Assembly (NCBI RefSeq): GCF_003001695.1
Contig: NZ_PVYX01000001.1
Location: forward strand, 868,001-932,000
Length of the DNA stretch: 64,000 bases
Origin: Flagellimonas meridianipacifica
GTDB lineage: Bacteria; Bacteroidota; Bacteroidia; Flavobacteriales; Flavobacteriaceae
Reading direction: 5' to 3'
In this document: positions 24,675-34,550 of the stretch, in pieces
How positions within the stretch are numbered: position 1 is the stretch's first letter
Layout: every line of letters starts with the position of its first letter
Made by a program: the position numbers and the translations under genes
The notes under the pieces: model-generated
The model's input: only the letters and a program-made list of their open reading frames with translations
The model's database searches: none
Told to the model about the DNA's origin: nothing

Positions 24675-25925
24675 ATGGATATACAATTAGAAAAAAAGAA
24701 AGGATTAAGACCCAAGCACTACGGTTACATTGCAATGGGAATATTACTTCTATTTGTTGGATGGAAACTACTTTTTGCCGGAACCACCTCAACATTTAGA
24801 ACCGATAAAGAGCGACTTTCAATCTCCGAGGTTGTTGATGGAAAGTTCGATGACTTTATCACCATCAATGGAAATGTAGCTCCAATTGCTACCATATATA
24901 TGGATGCCTATGAAGGTGGCCGAGTAACCGAAAAACTGATTGAGGAAGGTGCCATGGTAAAAAAAGGAGACATTATTCTCAAGCTGGAAAACATGGTGCT
25001 TTATGAACAAATTTTAGCTAGTGAAAGCAATTTGGCCTTAAAGCAAAATGACCTACGTTCCACCAAACTCAATTTTGATTCCAGACTTTTGGATGGCAGA
25101 CAATCCTTGGCTACAGCTTTCTATGACCTACAGCGCCTAAAAAGAAATTATGAGCAGAACCAAGAGCTTTACGAAGAGAAGTTAATCTCAAAAGAAGCAT
25201 ATCTCCTATCCAAAGAGAACTTTGAGTTGGCTCAGCGACAACACAATATTATTGAAAAGCAAACTAAGCAAGATGAGGAATTGAGCAAAACTTCATTGAC
25301 CAGTCTGGATGCCGATTTGGTCCGAATGAGAAAAACACTTTCAATGGTTTATGAAAGACTCGATCACTTAAACGTAAGGGCTCCCGCTGATGGTCAATTG
25401 GGCTTTTTGGACGCCGAAATTGGTCAAAACATTGCTCAAGGACAGCGTATAGGTCAGGTAAATGTATTGACAGACTATAAAATAGAAGCCGAAATAGACG
25501 AACACTACATTGATCGTGTAAAACGAGATTTGTTCGCTTCCCTTGAACGCAATGGAAATGAATATCAGTTGAGGGTTAGAAAGGTCTATCCTGAAGTTAG
25601 AAACGGAAGATTTCAAGTGGATCTGGTTTTTACGGATAACAAACCTGAAACTATAAGAGCGGGCCAGAGCTACAATATTAGATTACAATTGGGCGCTTCC
25701 AATGATGCTCTTCTACTTCCAAAAGGTGGATTCTATCAAAGTACTGGTGGACAATGGGTTTTTGTTCTTGGTGCCAGTGAAGACGAAGCATTGAAGCGAA
25801 ACATTAGAATAGGAAAGCAAAACTCAAGGTATTACGAAGTTCTTGAGGGACTTCAGCCTGGAGAAAAGGTGATTACCAGTAACTACGACAGTTTTGGTAC
25901 TGCCGAAAGAATAGTATTAAAATAA
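24675..25925 (+). CDS. HlyD/MacA-type periplasmic adaptor protein
   Basis: The 416-residue protein has a cytoplasmic basic start and one membrane anchor (GYIAMGILLLFVGWKLLFAG, residues about 17-36). A lipoyl half-domain follows (GGRVTEKLIEEGAMVKKGDIILKLEN), then a coiled-coil hairpin (about 115-215), the second lipoyl half (RAPADGQLGFLDAEIGQNIAQGQRIG) and beta-barrel plus membrane-proximal domains ending LQPGEKVITSNYDSFG. It would link the permease layer to the TolC channel. It is an anchored rather than lipidated adaptor, as in MacA. Confidence 0.92.
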   Translation: MDIQLEKKKGLRPKHYGYIAMGILLLFVGWKLLFAGTTSTFRTDKERLSISEVVDGKFDDFITINGNVAPIATIYMDAYEGGRVTEKLIEEGAMVKKGDIILKLENMVLYEQILASESNLALKQNDLRSTKLNFDSRLLDGRQSLATAFYDLQRLKRNYEQNQELYEEKLISKEAYLLSKENFELAQRQHNIIEKQTKQDEELSKTSLTSLDADLVRMRKTLSMVYERLDHLNVRAPADGQLGFLDAEIGQNIAQGQRIGQVNVLTDYKIEAEIDEHYIDRVKRDLFASLERNGNEYQLRVRKVYPEVRNGRFQVDLVFTDNKPETIRAGQSYNIRLQLGASNDALLLPKGGFYQSTGGQWVFVLGASEDEALKRNIRIGKQNSRYYEVLEGLQPGEKVITSNYDSFGTAERIVLK

Positions 25926-25949
25926 ATTTCAATTAAAAAACATAAAAAA

Positions 25950-26570
25950 ATGAACAGATTAGTGATATTTTATGGATGTGCGCTCTTAGCTAGCTCCGCC
26001 ATAGCAGAAGAACAACAAAGTCAATGGGACTTCAATCACGAAAAACTAGAAGTAGTCCTGAATTCTACAAATTCGATTGTATCCAATACGATTAAAGCTC
26101 AATTTGCAGCAGGGGAACAACCATGTATTCCATGCAATGAAGAGAATGGTGAAGTTGAATTGGATATAAATAACATTGACTATGTCACTGAAGATAAGGT
26201 TGAGCTTGGGTTCAATCCAAACGACTATCTTCCTGAAAACTTTGATCCTTATACCACTTACTTCGACATTGACTCCATAGAGTATGTTGAAGAAGAAAAT
26301 GAATATGTTGCTGGTATTGACACCAAAGTATTTCTTCCGGAAGATTTTGATCCATATACCGATATCGTTTCGGTGGATTCCATCAATTATATGGAAGAGG
26401 AAGAATTTGCTTTAGACTTTGATACCTCTAAATACCTTCCTGCAGGATTTTCTCCCTACGAAGTTTATTTTGACATAGATGCTATTCTCTACATTGACAT
26501 TGAAGATTTGGAAGAGGAACTCTCGGTATCATCTTGGGAGACAAACATAAAAAACGAACCATATAACTAA
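25950..26570 (+). CDS. Secreted acidic repeat protein of unknown function
   Basis: A signal peptide (MNRLVIFYGCALLASSAIA) leads to a short mature protein containing CIPC at residues 59-62. Three repeats then follow with a period of 34-35 residues: LPENFDPY (94-101), LPEDFDPY (129-136) and LPAGFSPY (163-170). Each is preceded by an acidic YVEEE-type stretch and an I-D-S-I core, and a fourth partial unit ends near 190. The repeats are strongly acidic and could bind cations or the neighbouring permease domains. I do not recognise a named family. Its position between adaptor and ATPase suggests it is part of the export system. Confidence 0.8.
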   Translation: MNRLVIFYGCALLASSAIAEEQQSQWDFNHEKLEVVLNSTNSIVSNTIKAQFAAGEQPCIPCNEENGEVELDINNIDYVTEDKVELGFNPNDYLPENFDPYTTYFDIDSIEYVEEENEYVAGIDTKVFLPEDFDPYTDIVSVDSINYMEEEEFALDFDTSKYLPAGFSPYEVYFDIDAILYIDIEDLEEELSVSSWETNIKNEPYN

Positions 26571-26596
26571 TTAATAAAGACCATAACATCATAAAA

Positions 26597-27292
26597 ATGA
26601 TACAGATACAGAACCTTAAAAAGAGTTTTAGAACCGAAGAAGTAGAAACCTTGGCGCTCAACGGAGTAAACTTGAACGTGGCAGAAGGCGAGTTTGTCGC
26701 TGTGATGGGACCATCCGGGTGCGGAAAATCAACATTGTTGAACATTATTGGGATGTTGGACAATCCGACCGATGGCAGTTACAACTTTGCTGGTCATGAG
26801 GTGAGTGGATTAAAAGAAAGCCAACGTACACAACTTCGTAAAGGAAACTTGGGATTTGTTTTTCAGAGCTTCAACCTTATTGATGAGCTCACTGTTTTTG
26901 AAAATGTAGAACTTCCTTTGATTTATCTTAAAATGAATAAAAGCGAAAGAAAGCAGAAAGTTCAAGCGGTTTTGGAACGTATGAAAATTGCCCACAGGGA
27001 AAAACATTTTCCACAGCAGTTATCAGGAGGTCAACAGCAACGTGTTGCTATTGCCCGTGCCGTAGTTACAAATCCCAAACTGATTCTGGCAGATGAGCCT
27101 ACCGGGAACCTTGACTCCAAAAACGGAATAGAGGTAATGAAACTGCTCACCGAACTTAATCAAGAAGGCACCACTATTGTAATGGTGACGCACTCTGACC
27201 GTGATTCCCACTACTCGCATAGGGTAATCAACCTATTCGATGGACAAATAGTGACTGAAAGCCAAAACAAACCTATACAGGCAACCGTATAA
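26597..27292 (+). CDS. MacB/LolD-type ABC ATPase 1
   Basis: A complete 231-residue nucleotide-binding domain: Walker [10 protein letters not shown] (38-46), Q-loop FVFQSFNL, signature [14 protein letters not shown] (142-155), Walker [11 protein letters not shown]-loop NLDS (171-174) and H-loop MVTHSDRDS. The MacB/LolD subfamily powers mechanotransmission-type permeases with FtsX folds rather than classic substrate channels. It lies 34 bases before permease 1 and is probably the main energiser for the array. All its catalytic motifs are intact, unlike the second ATPase. Confidence 0.93.
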   Translation: MIQIQNLKKSFRTEEVETLALNGVNLNVAEGEFVAVMGPSGCGKSTLLNIIGMLDNPTDGSYNFAGHEVSGLKESQRTQLRKGNLGFVFQSFNLIDELTVFENVELPLIYLKMNKSERKQKVQAVLERMKIAHREKHFPQQLSGGQQQRVAIARAVVTNPKLILADEPTGNLDSKNGIEVMKLLTELNQEGTTIVMVTHSDRDSHYSHRVINLFDGQIVTESQNKPIQATV

Positions 27293-27326
27293 GAGAGTTT
27301 ATTCATCAATCAAAAAACAAAAAATC

Positions 27327-29711
27327 ATGTTTAGGAACTATGTCAGAATTGCCTGGAGAAATCTACTGAAACGTAAGGTGTTCACTGCTATTAATATACT
27401 TGGGCTTGCCATTGGTTTTGGAAGTAGTATTCTTATATATCTCTTTTTGAGTTACCATCTTTCTTTTGACAAGTTCCACGAAAACTCAGATAGGATTTAC
27501 AGAATTGTCACTGAGGAACACCGGGATCTTATTGATTATGAAGCTAGTGTTCCTCCCGGCTTTGCCAAAGTGTTTCGCGAAGACTACGAATATGCCGAAA
27601 GAGTGGCAAAAATTGTTGAACAGAGCGGCCTCGTTATGGATGTTGAGGTTGATGGCACAACTAAAAAGCTTAAGGAAGATGTTGTGTTTGCTGAGGAAGA
27701 CTTCTTCAAGATTTTCAATTACCCTCTCTTGGATGGAAGTAACAACATATCGTTATCAGAGCCCAATACAGCGGTTGTTACAGAAGAAATAGCACTCAAA
27801 ATGTTTGGAAAAACCGACATAGTTGGCCAAACCTTTGTACTGGAAAATGACAAGACCATAAAAATAACCGGGGTACTGAAAAATCTACCTAAAACCACAT
27901 TTCATGAAGAGCAGGTTTTTGTATCATTTGGCAACCTCGAGGATTTCTTTGGTTTTGCCGCTTCAGAAAGTTGGGGCGGAATTTCAAGTAATCTTCAGTG
28001 CTTTGCGCTTTTAAGACCCAATCAAAATATTCAAGCGATTGAGAGCGCTTTAGTTGAACTTCCCAAGCAACATCGTCCAAAAAGTAAAAACAAGCACATA
28101 TATAAACTTCAATCCTTGGCGGACATTCATTTTAATCCCTACTATGGTGGGGTCGACCCTGTTCTCCTCTGGATTTTTGGCATTATTGGCGTGTTTTTGA
28201 TTGCAATTGCTTGTATCAATTTCATAAATATATCAACCGCTCAAGCTTTCTATCGTTCCAAAGAAATTGGGATTCGAAAAGTACTGGGAAGTTTTAAAAC
28301 ACACTTGTTTTGGCAGTTTCTTTCAGAAACTTTTGTAATTAGTCTTTTTGCCATCCTTGTCGGTGTTTTATTGGCAGCACTTTTTCTCCCTTCTTTTAAT
28401 GCGTTGTTTGAACTTCAGTTATCCATACGCGACCTTCTGACTTTTGAGTTTTTTGGATTTCTTATGTTGATTTTGGCCGTAGTGGCGTTCATGTCAGGTA
28501 GCTATCCAGGGCTGCTTATGTCCCGGATTGTTCCCGTTCTCGCACTAAAAGGCAAACTCACTCATAATGACACCGGGGGCAATAAAACTCGAAAAGTTCT
28601 GGTCGTAGCCCAGTTCGCCATTTCCATAACACTTATTGCCGCCACCCTGATTATTTCAAGACAACTTGAATATGCGGTCAATGCAGATTTGGGGTTTGAC
28701 AAAGACTCTGTGGTAATGTTGGAAGTTCCTGGGGAACTTGAAAAAATTCAATATGGAACTTTGACCGAGCGTTTCAGTCAAATACCTGGAGTAAAGAGCG
28801 TTTCAGGCTGTTTGAGCAGTCCAGGGGCCGCAGAGAACAATTGGGGTACCAGCGTCAAATTCAATAATCGTCCAGAGAATGAAGAATTCAGCATTCAAGC
28901 TAAAATAGGTGATGTCAATTTTCTTGAAACCTTCGGAATAGAACTTGTTGCAGGAAGGAATTTTTTTAAAAGTGATTCAATCACAGAAGTATTGGTCAAT
29001 GAAAAATTTGGAGAAAAAGTAGGAGTGTTAGATCCACAAGAACTTCTGGGGAAAAAGCTAAAAGCCAACGGAGATGAGATACAAGCAACCATTGTAGGGG
29101 TGGTTCGCAATTTTCATGATGTCAGTTTTGCTGAAGAAATTCGTCCGGCATTTATCGCTGACAACCCTAATTGGTATGGAGAAATTGCCGTTAAGATTGG
29201 TCCTGTAAACACTCGGTCCACACTACAGCGAATAGAACAAATATGGTCTCAGGCTTTTGAAGGCTATATATTCGATTATCGTTTTTTGGATGAGCGAGTG
29301 GCCCAAGAGTACGAAGCCGAACAACGGTATTTATCATTATCTAAAGTCTTCTCAGCTCTTGCCATTCTTATCGGTTGTCTTGGTTTGTATGGCCTCATCC
29401 TTTTCTTTGTCGGGCTCAGAACCAAGGAAATCGGGATTCGAAAAGTACTTGGGAGCAACGTCGCCAATATACTGGCCCTTTTCACCATGGATTTTTTCAA
29501 ATTGATTCTTATCGCTGGGCTGCTTTCCACTCCAATTGCCTGGTATCTCATGGAACAATGGCTACAGGGTTACGCCTATAGAACCGAGATTCGTTGGTGG
29601 ATTTTTGCTTTGGCCATAGTTTCAATCATGATTATTACCCTGATTACCATTAGCTATCAAACCTTAAAAGTGGCCGTCACAAGCCCTGTAAAAAGTCTGA
29701 GAATAGAATAA
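27327..29711 (+). CDS. Double FtsX/MacB-type ABC permease 1 of 11
   Basis: The 794-residue layout sets the pattern for the array. TM1 is about 22-43, a large periplasmic MacB core domain 44-278, TM2-TM4 about 279-397 with the cytoplasmic coupling motif KEIGIRKVLG at 312-321, TM5 about 423-444, and a second periplasmic domain to about 675. TM6-TM8 come last, with a second KEIGIRKVLG near 707. It is therefore a fused pair of MacB/FtsX halves, which can act as a transporter with one ATPase dimer. Subgroup A marks are AGRNFF and GVVRNFHD in domain two and SPVKSLRIE at the end. It resembles permeases 2 and 3 very closely. Confidence 0.93.
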   Translation: MFRNYVRIAWRNLLKRKVFTAINILGLAIGFGSSILIYLFLSYHLSFDKFHENSDRIYRIVTEEHRDLIDYEASVPPGFAKVFREDYEYAERVAKIVEQSGLVMDVEVDGTTKKLKEDVVFAEEDFFKIFNYPLLDGSNNISLSEPNTAVVTEEIALKMFGKTDIVGQTFVLENDKTIKITGVLKNLPKTTFHEEQVFVSFGNLEDFFGFAASESWGGISSNLQCFALLRPNQNIQAIESALVELPKQHRPKSKNKHIYKLQSLADIHFNPYYGGVDPVLLWIFGIIGVFLIAIACINFINISTAQAFYRSKEIGIRKVLGSFKTHLFWQFLSETFVISLFAILVGVLLAALFLPSFNALFELQLSIRDLLTFEFFGFLMLILAVVAFMSGSYPGLLMSRIVPVLALKGKLTHNDTGGNKTRKVLVVAQFAISITLIAATLIISRQLEYAVNADLGFDKDSVVMLEVPGELEKIQYGTLTERFSQIPGVKSVSGCLSSPGAAENNWGTSVKFNNRPENEEFSIQAKIGDVNFLETFGIELVAGRNFFKSDSITEVLVNEKFGEKVGVLDPQELLGKKLKANGDEIQATIVGVVRNFHDVSFAEEIRPAFIADNPNWYGEIAVKIGPVNTRSTLQRIEQIWSQAFEGYIFDYRFLDERVAQEYEAEQRYLSLSKVFSALAILIGCLGLYGLILFFVGLRTKEIGIRKVLGSNVANILALFTMDFFKLILIAGLLSTPIAWYLMEQWLQGYAYRTEIRWWIFALAIVSIMIITLITISYQTLKVAVTSPVKSLRIE

Positions 29712-29733
29712 TCGATCAAAAAAGAAAATCATC

Positions 29734-32118
29734 ATGCTTAAGAGCTATTTTAAAATCGCCTGGAGAAATCTTATCAAAAGAAAGGTTTTCACCACTATTA
29801 ATATCCTGGGGCTTTCCATTGGTTTTGGCAGTGCCATTTTGATTTATCTTTTCTTGGGGTACCATTATTCATTCGATGATTTTCATCCCAACGAAGATCT
29901 CATTTACAGAATGGCCACAGAAGAACATACAGATGTTGTAGTGTATTCTGCCAGTGTTCCCCCAGCATTTGCCAAGGTGTTCCGAGAAGAATATGCCTAT
30001 ACGGACAAAGTAGCTAAAATAGTGGGTCAATCCGGGCTTGTTCTTGACATCGAACAAAATGGGAATACCAATAAATTTAAAAGAGATGTATTGTTCACCG
30101 AAGAAGATTTTTTCAAAATTTTCAATTTTCCTCTATTGGATGGCAGTAATGCTGTTTCGCTTTCCGCACCTAATACTGCAGTGATTACCCAAAACGAAGC
30201 TATCCAACTTTTTGGCCACACGGATGTCGTTGGAAAAACCTTTGTTTTGGAAAATGATAAGATCATTGAAATTACTGGGGTTCTAAAAAATATTCCACAG
30301 ACTTCATTTTTGGAGGGCTCAATTTTTATTGCTTTTAAAAACCTAGAGGACTTCTCTGATTTTGCCTATGGTGAGAATTGGGGCGGAATCACCACCAACT
30401 TACAGTGTTTTGCATTGTTAAAACCAAATCAGGATATAGCACAAATAGAAAATGTGCTTTTGGAACTTCCAAAAAAACATAGACCGAACAGTATGAACAC
30501 CCATGTTTATAAGATGCAACCCTTATCAGAGATACATCTTAACCATGATTACGGTGGCTTGGATCCTGTCTTTTTGATTGTTTTTGGGATTATCGGTCTA
30601 TTCTTATTGGTCATTGCTTCCATAAACTTTATCAATATTTCTACGGCACAGGCTTTTTATCGTTCCAAGGAAATAGGAATTCGAAAAGTACTGGGAGGGT
30701 TTAAAAAACAACTTTTTTGGCAATTCTTGAGCGAGACCTTTCTCATTAGCTTGTTTGCCATTGCATTAGGTTTTGGCATGGCCATTCTCTTCTTGCCTTC
30801 TTTCAATGCCCTATTTGAAATACAATTGACATTGGAAAGTCTTTTGAGCTTTCAATTCTTTGGGTTTTTAATTGCTCTGCTAATATTGGTCTCACTTCTT
30901 TCAGGAGCATATCCAGGTCTTTTGCTATCCAAGATAGTTCCCATCCTGGCTTTAAAAGGAAAGTTGAGCCACAATGATACCGGAGGAGCAACAACACGAA
31001 AGTTTTTGGTGGTGGCCCAGTTTGTTATTTCCATTTCCCTAATTGTAGCCACTTTGGTAATCTCAAGACAGATTAAATATGCGACCCAATCAGATTTAGG
31101 CTTCGACAAAGAATCCATTGTGATGCTCGAGATACCCGAAACCATAGATTCAGAAAAGTTTTATGACCTTAAGGAAAGGCTAAAACAAGTTGCGGGGGTC
31201 CAAAAAGTTTCAGGCTGTCTCACCAGCCCTGGAGGAGCCAACACTTTTTGGGATACAACTGTTAAGTATAACAATCGCCCCGAACGTGAAGAATTTAGTA
31301 TTTCCATTAAAATTGGGGATGAAGACTACTTGAATGCCTTTAATATTCCACTTGCAGCAGGAAGGAATTTCTTTAAGAACGATTCAATAACTGAAATGCT
31401 AGTCAATGAAAAGTTTGTAGAAAAAGTAGGGGCTGACTCGGCTGAGGACATTTTGGGCAGAGCAATTGCCGTTAATGGGGAGAGGATAAAAGCCACCATT
31501 GTAGGTGTAGTGAAAAACTTTCATGATGGTAGTTTCACCGAAGAAATTAAGCCAGTTTTCATAGCGCCCTATGTAAGATGGTATAATGAGTTAGGTATTA
31601 AAATAAACCATCTCAATACGAAAGCTACCATGGAACAATTGGAAAAAGAATGGTCTCAGACTTTTTCCAAACAAATTTTCGACTATCGCTTTTTGGATGA
31701 AAGTGTAGCAGAACAATACGAAACAGAGCAACGCTATTTATCCCTATCCAAAGTTTTCTCCGGGCTTGCTATTTTCATAGGTTGTCTAGGGCTTTATGGA
31801 CTCATCTTGTTCTTTGTAAGCCATCGTACAAAAGAAATTGGTATACGTAAAGTTCTTGGGAGTAGCATTGGCAACATTCTTACTTTACTTTCTACCGATT
31901 TTTTAAAACTTATTGCCATAGCTGGAATTGTAGCCACGCCAGCCTCATGGTATATAATGGACCAATGGCTACAAGGATATACCTATCGAACCGAAATTGG
32001 GTGGTGGGTGTTTGCTTTGGCTATTGGTTCCGTAATGCTTATAACCCTACTGACCATAAGTTATCAGACACTTAAGGCAGCGTCAGCCAACCCCATAAAG
32101 AGTCTTAGAACGGAATAA
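29734..32118 (+). CDS. Double FtsX/MacB-type ABC permease 2 of 11
   Basis: Also 794 residues. The N-terminus (AWRNLIKRKVFTTINILGL) differs from permease 1 at only a few positions, and the periplasmic core keeps the same order of motifs (EEDFFKIFNFPLLDGSN, AAGRNFF, GVVKNFHD). This marks a recent tandem duplication within subgroup A. Differences concentrate in the middle of the periplasmic domains, for example the segment after FREEYAYTDKVAKIV. The coupling motifs read KEIGIRKVLGG and KEIGIRKVLGS, and the C-terminus is NPIKSLRTE. The preceding spacer is 22 bases and ends ATCATG. Confidence 0.93.
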   Translation: MLKSYFKIAWRNLIKRKVFTTINILGLSIGFGSAILIYLFLGYHYSFDDFHPNEDLIYRMATEEHTDVVVYSASVPPAFAKVFREEYAYTDKVAKIVGQSGLVLDIEQNGNTNKFKRDVLFTEEDFFKIFNFPLLDGSNAVSLSAPNTAVITQNEAIQLFGHTDVVGKTFVLENDKIIEITGVLKNIPQTSFLEGSIFIAFKNLEDFSDFAYGENWGGITTNLQCFALLKPNQDIAQIENVLLELPKKHRPNSMNTHVYKMQPLSEIHLNHDYGGLDPVFLIVFGIIGLFLLVIASINFINISTAQAFYRSKEIGIRKVLGGFKKQLFWQFLSETFLISLFAIALGFGMAILFLPSFNALFEIQLTLESLLSFQFFGFLIALLILVSLLSGAYPGLLLSKIVPILALKGKLSHNDTGGATTRKFLVVAQFVISISLIVATLVISRQIKYATQSDLGFDKESIVMLEIPETIDSEKFYDLKERLKQVAGVQKVSGCLTSPGGANTFWDTTVKYNNRPEREEFSISIKIGDEDYLNAFNIPLAAGRNFFKNDSITEMLVNEKFVEKVGADSAEDILGRAIAVNGERIKATIVGVVKNFHDGSFTEEIKPVFIAPYVRWYNELGIKINHLNTKATMEQLEKEWSQTFSKQIFDYRFLDESVAEQYETEQRYLSLSKVFSGLAIFIGCLGLYGLILFFVSHRTKEIGIRKVLGSSIGNILTLLSTDFLKLIAIAGIVATPASWYIMDQWLQGYTYRTEIGWWVFALAIGSVMLITLLTISYQTLKAASANPIKSLRTE

Positions 32119-32141
32119 CAGTAACCTACAAAACGAAAAAA

Positions 32142-34529
32142 ATGATACGCAACTATTTTAAAATTGCATGGCGCAACCTCAAAAAAAGAAAGGGTTTTAC
32201 ATTGATAAACATTGTAGGACTGGCTTTGGGTTTTGCTTGTAGCAGTATCATATTTCTTTTCGTTCAATATCATTTAGAGTTTGACAAATTCCATAATCAT
32301 CCTGATAGAATTTATCGTTTTGTAACAGAGTCACATGGGGATGAAATTAGCTATATCCCGAGTGTTCCACCCGGATTTACAAATACTTTCCGTTCAGATT
32401 TTGATTACGCAGAAAAAGTGGCCAAAATAGTAAACTGGGAAGACCGCGTAATTTTTGTGGAAGAATCCAATATTCGATTAAACCTAAAAAAAGGTATTGT
32501 ATTCGCTCAAAAAGACTTTTTTGACATATTCAATTTTCCCCTATTAAATGGCTCAAACGACGTAAATATTTCGGAAGTCAATACCGCAGTAATTACTGAG
32601 TCGATGGCCAAACGTCTTTTCGGGGACTCAAACCCGGTTAACAAAACATTTGAGCTTGGTAATCAAGAAACCATCACTATTACCGGTGTTCTCAAAGACC
32701 AACCTGCCGCCTCATTTTTACAAGGTGACATTTTTATTTCTTTCGACACCCTTAAACGCTTTAGCAAATTTATGGGCGGTGAAGAATGGTGGGCCATTGG
32801 ATTAAACCTTCAAAGTTTTGCCAGATTGCATCCTGGACAGGATGTTTCACAAATTGAAGCTGTACTGAAAACGCTTCCAGCTAAATATCGCCCTGATGAG
32901 AAAAACCTACATCAATACAAACTACAGTCTTTAAGTGACGTTCATTTTGACCAGCGTTATAATGGTCATATTGACATCAAGGTCTTATGGGTATTTGCCT
33001 TGATCGGGTTATTGATTCTGATTATAGCATGCATCAACTTCATAAACATTTCCACAGCTCAGTCCAGTTACCGTTCTAAGGAGGTGGGCGTTCGAAAGGT
33101 TTTAGGTGGGCTCAGAGGTCATCTCTTTTGGCAGTTCATGTGCGAAACCTTTTTGATTGTAATTTTTGCACTCATTGTTGGAGTGATTATCTGCGGGGTT
33201 TCCTTACCATACTTTAATACCATTTTTGAATTGAAGCTTCATTTTTCGAGTCTTCTCAATCCCTCTTTTTTAGTATTTATTGGTATTCTCTTGGTGGTAA
33301 TAACCTTTTTGTCAGGAATTTATCCAGGAATCTTATTGGCACGAATAAATCCAGTTTTTGCTTTTAAACGCATCCTCTTTCAAAATACCCCTTCAAATAA
33401 CCTTACGCGCAAGGTATTGGTCACTTCTCAGTTTGTGATATCCATAATTCTGGTTGTTTCGGCAATAGCAATCAATAAACAAATACAATATGCCATCAAT
33501 TCAGACCTTGGTTTTGAGAAATCTGCAATTGTAATGGTAAACATCCCCAAACCCCTTGAGCAATCAAAACTAAAGGTAGTTAAGCAACGTCTAAGTAGAC
33601 ATATTGGAATAGAAAAAATCACGGCTTGTTTTGCACCTCCTTCAGCGGCAAAAAATGAATGGAATGCTGCCGTCAGATTTAACAATAAGGATGAGAATGA
33701 ACTGTTTTCAGCGCAAATGAAAGTAGCGGACATCGATTATCTTCAAACATTCGGATTGGAAGTCCTTGAAGGACGCAATTTTTTTGAAAGGGACTCTGCG
33801 GACGAAATTCTGGTAAACAAGACTTTTGCTAAAAAGATAGGAGTAAAATCTTTAAATGAATTGTTGGGCAGGCCCGTATCATTTGCTGATGGGGTTGTAA
33901 AAGGTAGAATTGTTGGTGTGGTCAATGACTTTCATGATAAGGATTTTCATCAGGATATCAGTCCAATTTTCATCGCGCCACTTTCCAGTAGCTTCTATCA
34001 GTGGGCTGTAAAGGTAAATCTAGATCACATCTCATCCGGAATCGAAGAGATTGAAAAAGAATGGTCCCAGTTATTCCCTAACTACATATTCGATTATACC
34101 TTCCTTGATGATCAAATTTCCCTTATGTACCAACAAGAAAGTCGTTCCCTTTCTCTTTTGAAACTATTTTCCGCGCTTGCCATCTTTATTGGTTCACTAG
34201 GGATTTATGGCCTCATCTTATTTTTTGCCGTCCAAAAAACAAAGGAAATCGGTATTCGAAAAGTCTTGGGCAGCAGTGTTGGAGGCATTTTATGGATTAT
34301 GTCCAAAGACTTTTTCAAACTCATCTTGATGGCAGGTATAATAGGGTCTCCAATTGCATGGTGTTTCATAAATAGTTGGCTACAAAACTTTAATTATCGG
34401 ACACAGGTTTCGTGGTGGATTTTTGGATTTGCAATTAGTATTTTATTGATAATAACCCTTGTAACCATAAGCTACCAAGCCTTAAAGGCTGCCCGAACAA
34501 ATCCCATTAAGTGTCTTAGAACCGAATAA
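32142..34529 (+). CDS. Double FtsX/MacB-type ABC permease 3 of 11
   Basis: The 795-residue protein is the most diverged of subgroup A. It shares PSVPPGFTNTFRSDFDYAEKVAKIV with permeases 1 and 2 and GVVNDFHD in the second domain. The first coupling motif changed to KEVGVRKVLGG while the second stays KEIGIRKVLGS. The domain-two core reads EGRNFFERDSADEILVNK. The spacer before it is 23 bases and lacks the ATC-ATG end found at most other junctions. Its C-terminus is NPIKCLRTE, with a cysteine in the conserved serine position. Confidence 0.92.
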   Translation: MIRNYFKIAWRNLKKRKGFTLINIVGLALGFACSSIIFLFVQYHLEFDKFHNHPDRIYRFVTESHGDEISYIPSVPPGFTNTFRSDFDYAEKVAKIVNWEDRVIFVEESNIRLNLKKGIVFAQKDFFDIFNFPLLNGSNDVNISEVNTAVITESMAKRLFGDSNPVNKTFELGNQETITITGVLKDQPAASFLQGDIFISFDTLKRFSKFMGGEEWWAIGLNLQSFARLHPGQDVSQIEAVLKTLPAKYRPDEKNLHQYKLQSLSDVHFDQRYNGHIDIKVLWVFALIGLLILIIACINFINISTAQSSYRSKEVGVRKVLGGLRGHLFWQFMCETFLIVIFALIVGVIICGVSLPYFNTIFELKLHFSSLLNPSFLVFIGILLVVITFLSGIYPGILLARINPVFAFKRILFQNTPSNNLTRKVLVTSQFVISIILVVSAIAINKQIQYAINSDLGFEKSAIVMVNIPKPLEQSKLKVVKQRLSRHIGIEKITACFAPPSAAKNEWNAAVRFNNKDENELFSAQMKVADIDYLQTFGLEVLEGRNFFERDSADEILVNKTFAKKIGVKSLNELLGRPVSFADGVVKGRIVGVVNDFHDKDFHQDISPIFIAPLSSSFYQWAVKVNLDHISSGIEEIEKEWSQLFPNYIFDYTFLDDQISLMYQQESRSLSLLKLFSALAIFIGSLGIYGLILFFAVQKTKEIGIRKVLGSSVGGILWIMSKDFFKLILMAGIIGSPIAWCFINSWLQNFNYRTQVSWWIFGFAISILLIITLVTISYQALKAARTNPIKCLRTE

Positions 34530-34550
34530 TCAATCAAAAAACAAATCATC

